Assembly: GCA_900074725.1 (NCBI GenBank)
Contig: LT598461.1
Coordinates: 868,001-932,000 of the forward strand
Length of the DNA stretch: 64,000 bases
Direction of reading: 5' to 3'
DNA from: Lachancea dasiensis
Taxonomy: Eukaryota > Ascomycota > Saccharomycetes > Saccharomycetales > Saccharomycetaceae
Shown here one piece after another: positions 20,423 to 29,865 of this stretch. Below the pieces are notes generated by a model. That model was not told the DNA's origin and did not search any database. It saw only the letters and a program-made list of their open reading frames with translations. Numbering within the stretch: the stretch's first letter is position 1; each line of letters starts with the position of its first letter. The translations under genes and the position numbers were made by a program.

Positions 20423-20448
20423 CCAGCCAGCTACTGATAGTTGGCTGG
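20423..20448. other. 11-bp-stem hairpin with CTGA loop
   Basis: The arms ccagccagcta and tagttggctgg pair over 11 positions (one G-T wobble) around a ctga tetraloop, and an A run follows at 20453-20460. It sits in the gap between two minus-strand genes. It could be an RNA structure in the ASK10 leader or YPR114W trailer, or a protein-binding palindrome. No known RNA family was recognised. Confidence 0.5.
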
Positions 20449-20757
20449 ATCCAAAAAAAACCTGTTAGTTTTGTGGAGACGTCAGCCTATTATCGGGCGA
20501 TAGTCGGATCTGGTGCAAACCAATTTTACAGGGTCCTGGGAGCATTCCGGAGCAACGCGGGAAAGCCCTGAACAATGTGCAGAAGAGTTTTGCGCTTTTT
20601 TTCGTTTCTTGTTCATGTATCTGTTGGGAGCACTCCAGGCGACGCGGCCGTAGAGGGCTTCTCTCGTCATGAATTTTGTTCATTGTCTGTATCAAAAATG
20701 TTTATTTGGAAATCAGCTACGTAAGTTGGTTGCTGCACCACCGGCACGTAACGCTAT

Positions 20758-21693
20758 TCAGTGAGCCTCGGTGGCTGGTTTGTCTTGGACACGGCCGCGC
20801 TTGGATATGATACGCTTCGCCACGCTCAGCATCTTTAGAAACCACACCAAGTTCAAAACGTCGAGGACAAGGTTACCGGAGACGATGGTCGCGGTCTCGA
20901 GCAGCAGGAACCTGGGGTCGTGGCGGACTTGCCAGAAATCCGAGCACAGCATGAAGATTTGGTACCACCCCCACACAATCCGGGCTCCGAAAAACACCAG
21001 GATCAGCACCACGTTGTTGAGCAGCTGCACGCAGTTCAGAGCGCGAGCGGTAAAGGTCTTATTGGTCTCAGAGACCTGCGGGAAGAATTTGATGCCAAAC
21101 CAGCGGAAGTTTAGGAACGGGTTGGAAAGCTCGAACATCAAAAACGCGGGGGCGTAGAATTGGATGTACGGCTTCAGCCCGATCGAGAACATAACTGTCG
21201 AGATCAATCCGTGCATAATGAATGGCAAGGATGAGTAGAACACCGAGATGACAGCGTCCCACACAAAATAGCCTATCGCGAACACGCAGATGACTTCTGA
21301 CTCCACATCGTGGTCGAACACCCGGCGCAGCGCACTCGGGTGCGTGGTGGTGGGGCCATGCGTCTGCAGGTAAGCGAGACTCAAATACAAGATTACAAAA
21401 CTCTGGATCATGCTGACGAAGTGCAGCGCGGATTGATTAACGAGGCCCTGGCGTCCACGGCGCGAGTGGTCCTTGCTGTGTGCGAGCCTCCAGCGAACTA
21501 GTGGGGGGAAAAGCACCCACTTACTCATCAGGAACACCATGTGGTAACCAGCTGCCACATATAACGCCGAATGCAGATTTGCGAGAATTTTGGTTGATGT
21601 TATCCATTCGTTCGTCGCTAGCATACCGACGAACTTGTTCCAAAATGGTCCCGGAGGACCCAAACTCATGATACGCTCTATGCTTGCCTCCAT
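20758..21693 (-). CDS. YPR114W: TLC-domain membrane protein, YPR114W ortholog
   Basis: The product is 311 residues, close to the 315 of S. cerevisiae Ypr114w, a multi-pass TLC (TRAM-LAG1-CLN8) domain protein of unknown function, probably in the ER. About six to eight hydrophobic segments are visible. A conserved-looking centre with HxxxxTVMFSIG and FLMFELSNPFLNFRWF is typical of the TRAM/CLN8-like branch rather than of the ceramide synthases, whose Lag1 HH motif is not present. The C-terminus is basic and cytosol-like. It lies next to ASK10/RGC1 (YPR115W) as in S. cerevisiae, and starts at an ATG. Confidence 0.9.
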   Translation of the reverse strand: MEASIERIMSLGPPGPFWNKFVGMLATNEWITSTKILANLHSALYVAAGYHMVFLMSKWVLFPPLVRWRLAHSKDHSRRGRQGLVNQSALHFVSMIQSFVILYLSLAYLQTHGPTTTHPSALRRVFDHDVESEVICVFAIGYFVWDAVISVFYSSLPFIMHGLISTVMFSIGLKPYIQFYAPAFLMFELSNPFLNFRWFGIKFFPQVSETNKTFTARALNCVQLLNNVVLILVFFGARIVWGWYQIFMLCSDFWQVRHDPRFLLLETATIVSGNLVLDVLNLVWFLKMLSVAKRIISKRGRVQDKPATEAH

Positions 21694-22077
21694 CTGACTA
21701 TTTGGAAGTTAATACAGTGACCGTTGTCCTCCCAACTGTATGTATATCATGAACATATGATACATATCTTATATATATTTAAATAAATATGTGATAATAA
21801 TGAATAACAATGATCGCCCGAGGGCCATATGAAAGTCGACCATGTTCGATAAAATTTTAAGGAAAGCACAAAATCTAGCAGTAAATCTGCCATTCTCGAG
21901 AATGAAATTCCCATCTAATCTGATCTTCGGAGCAGGCATAAAACATCTCATTTGCTTTTCAGCAAACGCATGGCATTTCTCTTCTTATTATCAGAATATT
22001 ATCATTAAAACATACATATAAACATTCATATGTGAGCCGTCATTGTACCTAACCAGCAGTACAAGCAATGACGCAAA
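21694..22077. other. AT-rich intergenic region
   Basis: This 384-bp region is the YPR114W promoter joined to the 3' end of the transporter gene. It includes an AT-rich core at about 21765-21800 with TATATATTTAAATAAATA, a plausible TATA or terminator-type element. No gene is visible. Confidence 0.5.
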
Positions 22078-23742
22078 TCAAACTCTAGAGTTTTGGTCAA
22101 ATAGAGCGGCATCTTCGACCATGTTGGTGTCGGCCTTCTTGGACGACTCTTGGTCGTTAAAGAATTGAGAGGAGGATTTTTGAACTTCCAATGTGGTGCG
22201 CGCGTATTCTTCGTGAACACGTTGGTGAGCTCTGTATGCTGGAATGCCTGGGGTGAACAACTTGTCCATGTCTTCCAAAGCGATACCTTTCGTTTCGGGC
22301 ACCAAGAAAAATACGTATGGCACAGCGAGAGTGGCAACGGCGGCGAAGAAAAAGAAAATACCGTACTGCATCTTGTCTATCATGGTGGTAGTTAACCTGG
22401 TCATGATGAAGATGGGGACCCAGGACATGGCTGCGTTGATAGCCTGCACAAAGGTTCTGATGTTCTGTTCAAAGACTTCCGAGCTCCACACAAAGGGGCC
22501 ACCAGACCAAGCGAGGATAAAGGAAGCGGTCCAGATGAACATCATGGCGATAGCAGCAGTGCCGCCTGGGCCAGCGACGACACCTGGCTTGGTTGGGTCG
22601 TTAATCTTCAGATAGGCCCCCAAGTACCAGAAACATAGAGAGCACGCAAAGGCGGAGATCATGAACGCCTTGCGTCTGCCAAAGTTGTCTACAATGAACA
22701 GAATGTAGATGAAAGTACAGATGAACTTGACCACACCAAACATACCGGATGAGAACAACGAAGCGTTGGTGCCCTTGACACCGATGTTCTGGAAAATCTT
22801 GGGCGAGTAGTAATTGATAGATTGAATTCCCATGAAGTTGGGGATGACCAGCAAAATCGAACTCACAATTAGTCTGCGGGCGTATTTGCGGTTGCGGATA
22901 AACACCTCCTTGGCAGGGTCCATCATTCCGGAGCCGATCTGAGCATTTTGAGCGGCCACAGAGTCCCGAATCGAGTTGATTTCCCAAATCATGTAGCCGT
23001 TTTCGACTGGCAAATGACGCAAGAAGCACAAGCTCTTGATGGCCTCCTCGTCACGGTTCTGTTGGAACAGCCAACGTGGGGATTCCACCATAACAAAAGA
23101 GCCAATCAGAAAGAGTCCTGCGGGGATCAGCTGCACTCCCACAGGGATGATCCACTGTTTGTTACCTGCTGGAACGTGTTGGCTGATTCCGTAGTTGATC
23201 CAGAACCCAACCAGATCACCCACACGCCAACCGATTTCAAACGCAGCGATAATTTGACCACGGATCGAAGCCGGCGAAACCTCACTCAAGTAAACCACCG
23301 TCAGGTTTGTCGACGCCCCCACGGTTAGGCCCGTGAGGACACGCCCCACGTACATTGGACCCAGGTTCCCGGTAACTCCTACAAGCATCATTGCAGCACC
23401 AATCGTGGCCAGCGCCGCCGCAATGATCAACGCCACTTTCCGCCCGTAGTAGTGAGACAAAGGATACGAGAATAGAGCCCCGAAAAATGCTGCTGCATGG
23501 AAACACGAAATCAGGTTCGACACCGTGGTGTCCGTCGCCGGTGTGTCTGGCACGAGGCCGAAGTTCGCCAGAAAATGTGTGTTGGTGAAGCACGCCCCGA
23601 CGAACCCAGTGTCGTAGCCGATCAGCACACTCGCCGATGAGGCAATCAACGCTGTACCATAAACCCGCCAGTTGTATACCTCCGGTGGTGTCGGACGATC
23701 TTCACTCTTGGCAAAGATGTTTTTCAGTTTCAACCAACGCAT
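22078..23742 (-). CDS. MFS sugar-porter family transporter, quinate permease-like
   Basis: The protein has 554 residues from the ATG at 23742 (580 from an in-frame ATG at 23820). Twelve membrane segments and sugar-porter signatures are visible: a GRVLTGLTVGAS segment followed by YLSEVSPASIRG, WINYG, ESPRWL, INYYSP and PETKGIALEDMD. The N-terminal EDRPTPPEVYNWRVYG and the INYYSPKIFQNIGVKGT region closely follow fungal quinate permeases (QutD/Qa-y) rather than the Hxt glucose carriers. The substrate is therefore likely quinate or a related organic compound, but this is inference; no quinate catabolic genes are present nearby. The chosen start gives a short hydrophilic N-terminus like that of QutD. 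The gene has no counterpart in the matching S. cerevisiae intervals and sits where two ancestral synteny blocks meet. Confidence 0.85.
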   Translation of the reverse strand: MRWLKLKNIFAKSEDRPTPPEVYNWRVYGTALIASSASVLIGYDTGFVGACFTNTHFLANFGLVPDTPATDTTVSNLISCFHAAAFFGALFSYPLSHYYGRKVALIIAAALATIGAAMMLVGVTGNLGPMYVGRVLTGLTVGASTNLTVVYLSEVSPASIRGQIIAAFEIGWRVGDLVGFWINYGISQHVPAGNKQWIIPVGVQLIPAGLFLIGSFVMVESPRWLFQQNRDEEAIKSLCFLRHLPVENGYMIWEINSIRDSVAAQNAQIGSGMMDPAKEVFIRNRKYARRLIVSSILLVIPNFMGIQSINYYSPKIFQNIGVKGTNASLFSSGMFGVVKFICTFIYILFIVDNFGRRKAFMISAFACSLCFWYLGAYLKINDPTKPGVVAGPGGTAAIAMMFIWTASFILAWSGGPFVWSSEVFEQNIRTFVQAINAAMSWVPIFIMTRLTTTMIDKMQYGIFFFFAAVATLAVPYVFFLVPETKGIALEDMDKLFTPGIPAYRAHQRVHEEYARTTLEVQKSSSQFFNDQESSKKADTNMVEDAALFDQNSRV

Positions 23743-24372
23743 TGGAAAGTAGCTGTCTTGATATTTTTTGCTTGTGCCACTAATGTGCGTTCCTCGGTAT
23801 GAACCTTGGCAGAAAACCATTGACCATCCTCTTCTGAGATATCCTCCATTTAAATACTTTTGAAGGGGCTCAAGACAGACAAGAGCAGCTGGGTGAAGAA
23901 TCTGCTACATTACTGGTCGTATTACGACACTAGTTCATGTAGAAACGCTTCCATTAACAGTAGCAAGGCCAGTAGCCAGTCAACTCAACATATTCCAACC
24001 ACTTGCGGACTGACGGCAATGTGCTCCTCACTCAGAGCACACTGCAGTTTGCCTGGTTTGTGCCCTCATCATACACGAGCCTCCGCTCGAAGCACAATGG
24101 GAGGAACATACCAATCGATGGCGAACCCACAGGTGAGGTGGACTGGCCCGGATTTTTCGAGCACGCCCAGCGTGCCCAGAATAATTTTCCGTGGGGTTGA
24201 AAATGGGCAATGCGGAGACGTGGAGCTGCGAGAAGGACGTGGCCCAGGCATGGTTCACATGTTGAATGTAGCCAAATAATAATATGGGGCTGAGCCACGG
24301 AGGACAGCAGTTGACGTGAAGATGCAAAGGCGGATGAATAGTATTGCCGGGGGGAAGAGCTGTGCCTTTTGG

Positions 24373-24396
24373 TTTTTTCCGTGATATCGGAAAAAA
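24373..24396. promoter_or_regulatory. Palindrome with TTTTTTCCG / CGGAAAAAA half sites
   Basis: Two perfect 9-bp inverted half sites flank a 6-bp spacer (tgatat). CCG/CGG half sites are what Zn2Cys6 fungal regulators bind. It lies about 630 bp upstream of the transporter start, where an activator site for an inducible permease might be. No specific factor can be named. Confidence 0.4.
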
Positions 24397-24628
24397 AGAA
24401 TGCGGGGCCAATATGGATGGTAGACCACAAGAAACAGGATCCACAAGCGTGGGTGGGTTGCGTATGTTTTGGGTAGGAATCGCTAAGGAAACGTGGCGAT
24501 GTTGGTGGCGATCGGGGGTGCCACTGGCAAGCGATCGAGGAGCCAGGCTCCGCTAATGGATTCATAGTGGGTGGTGGATGATCTGCAGTCGCTTTGTACG
24601 TGTGTGACGTTGAGCAGAATGAGAACCG

Positions 24629-24657
24629 GAGGTGCGGGCAAGAGAGGTGCGGGCAAG
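24629..24657. repeat. 14-bp direct repeat, two copies
   Basis: The unit gaggtgcgggcaag occurs at 24629-24642 and 24644-24657, with a period of 15 bp. It lies in the GT-rich part of the transporter upstream region. The copies are identical, which suggests either a recent slip or a paired binding site. Confidence 0.6.
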
Positions 24658-24968
24658 CAGAAAGAGGCGTCGAAGGCGTGAGCGGTGTGTATGTTGTATC
24701 CTTTTGTTGTGATTGTCGTTGTTGGTTGTGGGGTGTCGTATGCAGGGTCTGAGTTGGTGCCCTGAAGGTAGTGAGAGGCATGTGCTGGTGCCCAAATATG
24801 GCTTTTTAGGTAGCGGTGGCATTGAGCAGCAGCTAGTGGCTAGGGGTGCGGGTGTGGGGAATGGAGAGTAGCTGAGCAGGGGTGATTGGTTCTCTAGAAA
24901 ATTAAAATTGTAGCGGCAATTCGGGCTGATCGCCTGGCAACGGCCGCTTCATTTTGAATCGCATCGCA

Positions 24969-24984
24969 CTGGACCATGGTCCAG
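24969..24984. other. 16-bp perfect palindrome
   Basis: The sequence ctggaccatggtccag is its own reverse complement. It lies in the long region between the transporter and YPL199C. It may be a binding site for a dimeric factor, or chance. Confidence 0.45.
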
Positions 24985-26510
24985 AGGACCGCGCAATCAG
25001 TTGTTGAAAGATGGCAGTAAAATTTGGTCAAGCTCTTGATTACCACGCACTCGCGAAGCACTCTCAACTTAACTCTACCAAGCGAGGACCGAGTTTCTCG
25101 AAGCTCCTCCTGCCACAGGCAGAAAATACTTCATCCAGCATTTCTAGCAACTAGCCCTGGAGCGGCATACAAAGAAGCCCCAGAGGGGTCATTGTAGAAG
25201 ATATGTGTGGTGCATGTTTGGGATGACAATAATTGGAACGCGGAAAGCGCTCGGAAAGACCTTTTTTGCATCTCGAGGAAAAATAAGGACGTTTTGATCA
25301 TACGCGCCTGTAGACGCGGACTAGCACAGGCCACAAAGACTCATCCATACCTTGGTTACGTATCGATATTTCCAATGCACTTTTCTTCAGTACTGAAAGT
25401 GAGACAGAGGGTATCTCCACGCGTTCTCAACTAGTTTGGAAGTCATGGAGGTGCTCGGATAGACCGTTGGAGATAAGTTTTCAATAGGGAGAAAGTGTCT
25501 CAACCACTAGCACTTTCCAGAGCTACTTTTTAGATGGCGTCTTGCGTTTCGTGAAACCGTTTTGCAAGCCAGTGAGTGTTCTTAGTGGCGAGCTCTCCTC
25601 CCATCTCCGGTCAACAGTGGCTCTCATGCGAATTAGCGCTCTACTGTCAGGAAGTTCTCAGGAGAGTACTTTGGTTGGAAGATACCCGCTGAGATATCTG
25701 ATATTAGTTGGGACCTGCTTATGTACTCACAACAGTAATTCTAGGGTACTCAAAAATTCAGTCCTGAAGATACACATCTGAAAGGCGTAGCAGCAGGTCG
25801 CACATTGAGGTCCATCAGCCAGCCTAATCCTCCTTGCAGAATTCCACCATACTACAGCAGACTAGATACCTCCACTATATTGACTGCTCGACATTATGGT
25901 AAATCACTCTGTACTATTGTGTCGCTCTTGATGTGCACCACATCAATGGTCACCATGTTCGGTGGCAGCAGTTTGAGATTGTTACATCGCAGTCAAGTTT
26001 TTGTTTATAGCCGGCACAATAAGTTCATGTTGCAGTCGTCAACTTTGTACACAGCTGCGGAGACTATTATTTGAAAACGTAAACATAACCAGATAGCGCC
26101 CTCACTGAGCTTATAGACATGTTTCTGTACTTATTATCTCTTCGTTCCTACTGGATCCGATCCAACTGCGTATTTACTCATTGTTTCTACTCAAGTGAGA
26201 AAACTGGTCCTCTGAGCTCTGAATTTTTACATCTTTTGATACTTGTATGACATTTAACTAAATAAACATGTGGCGTGCAAGTAAGTAAACAATAGTTACA
26301 GTAGATCACCAACTGACAACTCGTGCTTTACATACAGCACCACTGACCAAAATGCGCCATCAATCCTATCTTAGTTCCATGCCTCGTTGGCTTTCCCCGT
26401 TGATTTTGGCTCATTGTCTTGAAAAAATTTGGTAAACAAACTCGACCAATTTATAGTCCATGTATTCGTCAATTACTTAACAGGACCCTACCAACAGGAA
26501 ATAAAAAAGG

Positions 26511-27329
26511 ATGAGCTTGGCCGCGGTAGCTGATAGAGGGGCTCTTTTGTCTCAGCAGAGAGACTACAATCATGCCACAGACTCCGAGTACAAGCGTCTC
26601 AGACAGCTTGCGGACGGCGCATACACTAAACGACAACAGCTCTCTCAACAGTCCCAGAAAGCTTTCAAAAACGGCGATAAGGGTCAGGCGCATACCCTGA
26701 GCGAAAAAGCAAAAGAGCAACTGAGCGTGGCTGAGAAGTACAATATGCAAGCCGCAGAATATGTTTTCACGCAGAACAACGCTGATAGCGACAGCAACGA
26801 GATCGATCTGCACGGCCTGTACACTAAGGAAGCGCAGTGGATATTGCAAAAAAGAATTGCAGTCGGTGTGTCTAATCATGAGTCGTCTTTAGAGGTTATT
26901 GTAGGGAAGGGATTACACTCCGCCAATGGTATCGCCAAAATAAAACCCGCCGTAGAGGAACTATGCCAGCAAGTTCATTTACGGAATTACGTGGACCCAA
27001 AAAATGCGGGGGTTCTAGTTATTGAATTGCAGAATGCTCAGGTACCCAGCTCGTGGGCAACTATGGACTACTCAACTTTTGCCCACAATGGCCCTTCCAA
27101 ACCCGCACAGGCATATCAGCCACACGGTGTATCCCAACAACAGCCTCATAATAATTATGCCCAACAGCAACAGCCTCAATACAAGCCTCAACAGTACCAA
27201 CAACATCAACAGCAACATTACAACCAGAGCCAAGGACAGAATAACAATGCCAACAATAGTAGCCAAAACAACGATATCATCAACATGGCTATGAAACTGT
27301 TGTGTATGTGCGTTCGTAAAAACCTTTGA
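26511..27329 (+). CDS. YPL199C: DUF1771 and Smr domain protein, YPL199C ortholog
   Basis: This 272-residue protein has a DUF1771 helical domain (about residues 17-85) followed by an Smr domain (about 96-178). The latter has DLHGLYTKEA at 98-107 and the VIVGKGLHS turn, the usual DxH and GxG signatures of Smr proteins. This arrangement matches S. cerevisiae Ypl199c (240 residues). Smr domains bind or cut nucleic acid; in yeast the related Cue2 cleaves mRNA at stalled ribosomes, but a nuclease activity for this protein is only inferred. From about residue 200 it has a Gln/Asn-rich tail of about 60 residues ending CMCVRKNL. The neighbour MPS2/CSM4 is as expected from YPL200W. Confidence 0.9.
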   Translation: MSLAAVADRGALLSQQRDYNHATDSEYKRLRQLADGAYTKRQQLSQQSQKAFKNGDKGQAHTLSEKAKEQLSVAEKYNMQAAEYVFTQNNADSDSNEIDLHGLYTKEAQWILQKRIAVGVSNHESSLEVIVGKGLHSANGIAKIKPAVEELCQQVHLRNYVDPKNAGVLVIELQNAQVPSSWATMDYSTFAHNGPSKPAQAYQPHGVSQQQPHNNYAQQQQPQYKPQQYQQHQQQHYNQSQGQNNNANNSSQNNDIINMAMKLLCMCVRKNL

Positions 27330-27401
27330 TATGATTGATTTTTGGGAGAATTTCAACGTATCGCTTTGTAACATTATATAATAGCCATTGGCCCAGATGT
27401 A

Positions 27402-28586
27402 TCAAACTCCAAAAACCTTATTGTAATTTGCATCAAGGACCTCGTCGGATGCAGGACCCCAACCACTCTCAAAACGATCTGTAAAGTACCAGTGCATTTT
27501 GCTCAGCAGGGAACTCTGTTCCCACCACTCGAAATCGATCTTCGAATTCAATGCTTGAGCCTCATCACTGTTGAAAACGGCAGCTGCTCCAAAAAGCACA
27601 GCCCAGAATAATCTCACTACTATCACGAGCAACACGACCCCTATGAAGGAACGAAGAATTCTGCTTATCGGAACAAAGCTCAAAATGCCCGATTCCACAG
27701 TCCCTGAGTTCATGGCGGGAATACTAAAATACTTAGACTCCACCTGTTGACGCATCGCCGCTATCATATCACTCTGCTCTTCAATTTTTCGTCTGAGCTC
27801 TAATATAATAAATTCATGTTTGGTCGCCTCTTTCGCGGAGGCAGGCTTCTGTCCCTCTCCGTGATCCTTGTAGAATTGGAATTCACGTTCCAGAAACTGA
27901 TATTTGTCTTTTAAATCATCCAGCTCTCTCGCTAAATCGAGCGACTCACGATCTTTGTCTCGAATGACATTAACCTGGGTTCTAAGATCTTCTTGCAAAC
28001 GGGCGACCTGCGCCTGCAGTTTCGTCGATCTAAGCATTCCGCTGGGACTACTAGTAGATGGCACATCGCTGGTGTGTTTCTTTTGTCGCAGGTCTGCGAT
28101 GATTGCGTCGCGAGCTGCGATAGCTTGATCCTTGTCGACATTTTCCCCTTTCACCATCGTCAATTCCTGTTTAATCGCCAGAAGTTCTTCACGCAGCAAT
28201 TCGGCCTCCACCGGGGTTTCTTCATTATCGCGGAAGCTTATCGACTCGCGATTGATACGAGATATATCAGAACCTCCCTCTCGGCAGCACCTGTCTACCG
28301 CGCTAGCAAAACTGTGACCAATAAGACCATCAAATAGCTCCGCAAAATCCTCCTTGTATACTTTGAAAAACTCCTGATCGGTACCAAATTTCTTGATAAT
28401 TTCTTCGCCTGCTTTGGATACCAATGTTTGCTTCTCGCCTTTTGGATTGGCTTTTCGCAACAGCTCCTCCATCTTGGATACCGCTAGAGGGAAATCCTTG
28501 GCGTAAATGTACCCTATCTCCCTGTTGTCGAGTGAGGGCCATACTTGATCCAACAGCACGATAGAGCGGCTTACTATATCGCTCAT
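27402..28586 (-). CDS. MPS2: Spindle pole body anchor Mps2 (Mps2/Csm4 family)
   Basis: This 394-residue protein fits Mps2 (YGL075C, 387 residues), a membrane component that anchors the duplicating spindle pole body in the nuclear envelope. Its S. cerevisiae paralog Csm4 (YPL200W) is a meiotic nuclear envelope protein. The N-terminal globular domain (about 1-100) is followed by coiled coil at about 125-285 and a single membrane segment near 308-332 (VVLLVIVVRLFWAVLFGAA). A short lumenal tail ends with a W-rich stretch. The pre-duplication gene lies between the orthologs of YPL199C and HSF1 (YGL073W), exactly where both S. cerevisiae copies predict it. The stop is 73 bp from that of convergent YPL199C. 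Confidence 0.9.
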   Translation of the reverse strand: MSDIVSRSIVLLDQVWPSLDNREIGYIYAKDFPLAVSKMEELLRKANPKGEKQTLVSKAGEEIIKKFGTDQEFFKVYKEDFAELFDGLIGHSFASAVDRCCREGGSDISRINRESISFRDNEETPVEAELLREELLAIKQELTMVKGENVDKDQAIAARDAIIADLRQKKHTSDVPSTSSPSGMLRSTKLQAQVARLQEDLRTQVNVIRDKDRESLDLARELDDLKDKYQFLEREFQFYKDHGEGQKPASAKEATKHEFIILELRRKIEEQSDMIAAMRQQVESKYFSIPAMNSGTVESGILSFVPISRILRSFIGVVLLVIVVRLFWAVLFGAAAVFNSDEAQALNSKIDFEWWEQSSLLSKMHWYFTDRFESGWGPASDEVLDANYNKVFGV

Positions 28587-29865
28587 TCTTCGATCCTCAG
28601 CGGTTGTTCGCCCTAACTCAAGTCAGCGCGCTAAAGGTAAACTAATCAAACTTGTCAGGTTTATATCAATCTACGTTCATTGTGACTATTATTGGAACCG
28701 TGAGTTTCATTAGCCCAATAATGCGATCAGAGCCCAGAACGGCCTTCGATTAAGAATTACTTGAGAGTTCGGAAGACCTTTAATCGCGAAGATCATTATC
28801 CTTCCATGTGAAGCTCCATTGGAAAGAGGGTGAAGGCTCTCTTTTGAACACTTGGGAATTTAGCCGCCGACGAGAGGGCCGTCGCTGAAGCACACTTACT
28901 GCCTCATTAAGAGCAAATTTGGCCTGACTCACGCTCAGATATTATCAAGGTGCGAGCAGTTTCCAATGCTTGTCATGGGCCAGTTATTTGACCTAGGTCT
29001 TGTGAGTTTATTCAGGATGCTTCAAAATAGAAGGGACAAGAAGATCATATCGGAGCTTGAAATATCCTTTGTGGAAGTGAGACGATCGCTTCAAAGCTAG
29101 AATCATCACTCTGATTAGACTTTCAACAGTGTTCCACCCTGCCTCTACTGAGGTTTCGCACGGCATGGCCGGGTAGGTCCCAGTCGCAGAATAGCATGAA
29201 AGCTCCACTCAATTCTTCGCCATATACCACCTGGTGGGACAAGTGTATTGGAGTGGGGTTGAATAGTGCCCAATGGAGAAACGGGAGGGGTCGAGAGAAG
29301 AAAACTTTAGCAAGCCAGTGTGCTGTTGCCGTTGCTATTAGTGCTACATGAGGACTCACCTCTTCACCCATTCTCGTGAACGCACTATCAACAAATCGCT
29401 CGATACATGTTAGGATACGCAGTTTTGCCCACCTGTTGGAGATCACACCACATATTTTACTCACGTTTTAGTACCATTGGTGGTATTTTGACCACTGTGT
29501 GACCTGGAAAGGCTTTTCTGCACTAGGAGGGTGCGAAACTATGCCGCAACGAGCAACTAACTACTGACTTTCTTGAAGCTTTTCTCTTCTAGAGTTGAAC
29601 ATGTTCTTTACCACCCGATGTCGTCGGGTTTTTTATTGCAAGTGGTATAATTGTGAAAATTAAATGATGAGCTAGCATTAAGTTGACAAAAGAGAACTTC
29701 GAACCCCACCAGGTGCAGGCAATAAAGAACTGGGATAAGGATTTAAAGGTTTTCAGTCCACTGCCTTAGGATTTACTAATAGTTTTGATACTTGTAAAGA
29801 TATTTTGAGAGTCATTCAAAAAAAAAGGCCCTGCGAGAATATTTTTACCTTTTGGAAACGCCAAG
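28587..29865. other. Divergent MPS2/HSF1 intergenic region
   Basis: This 1279-bp region separates divergent MPS2 and HSF1. Near 29570-29582 it has TTC-tt-GAA-gc-TTT, which approximates a three-unit heat-shock element and could allow HSF1 to act on its own gene. A 6-bp hairpin followed by six T residues lies at 29613-29634. A minus-strand open frame of 113 codons at 29123-29464 lacks an ATG start until codon 32 and resembles nothing I know. No tRNA-like structure was found. Confidence 0.5.

Larger units (their letters stand above)
20041..20757. other. Intergenic region between YPR114W and ASK10
   Basis: This 717-bp region carries the ASK10 promoter and the 3' end of YPR114W; both genes read on the minus strand. 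It contains a strong hairpin (20423-20448), a 25-codon reading frame on the minus strand (20312-20389), and a degenerate 22-23 bp direct repeat beginning GGGAGCA and ending ACGCGG at 20538-20560 and 20626-20647. No tRNA or other known RNA gene was recognised. Confidence 0.6.
23743..26510. other. Large gene-free region upstream of transporter and YPL199C
   Basis: About 2.8 kb separates the transporter from YPL199C, which are divergent. The part at 24.0-24.9 kb is rich in G and T on the plus strand, with AGGGG stress-element cores (about 24843 and 24878), GTGGGG boxes, a palindrome with CCG/CGG half sites (24373-24396) and a 14-bp direct repeat (24629-24657). A 16-bp perfect palindrome lies at 24969-24984. 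Open frames here (the longest 249 codons, minus strand, 24032-24781) are of biased composition, rich in Pro, Ser, Thr and His, and look like chance. The rest, 25.0-26.5 kb, shows no recognisable gene, tRNA or repeat. Confidence 0.55.

Noticed and set aside
24032-24781. 249-codon minus-strand open frame in the transporter upstream region
   Set aside because: Composition is dominated by Pro, Ser, Thr and His from a GT/CA-rich stretch, frames overlap on both strands, and nothing resembles a known protein.
25870-25960. Possible old LTR fragment resembling part of the element LTR (ctctgtactattgtgtcgc)
   Set aside because: The likeness spans only about 22 bases with four mismatches and no termini or target duplication are visible.
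29123-29464. 113-codon minus-strand frame between MPS2 and HSF1
   Set aside because: No ATG until codon 32, no recognised homolog, and it lies in a long divergent promoter region; kept only as a note.
29613-29634. Bacterial-type intrinsic terminator (hairpin plus six T)
   Set aside because: This is nuclear yeast DNA, with no Pol III gene upstream; the stem is only 6 bp and is probably chance.
29690-29712. tRNA B-box-like TTCGAAC sequence
   Set aside because: The T-stem does not pair on either strand and no A box or cloverleaf surrounds it.
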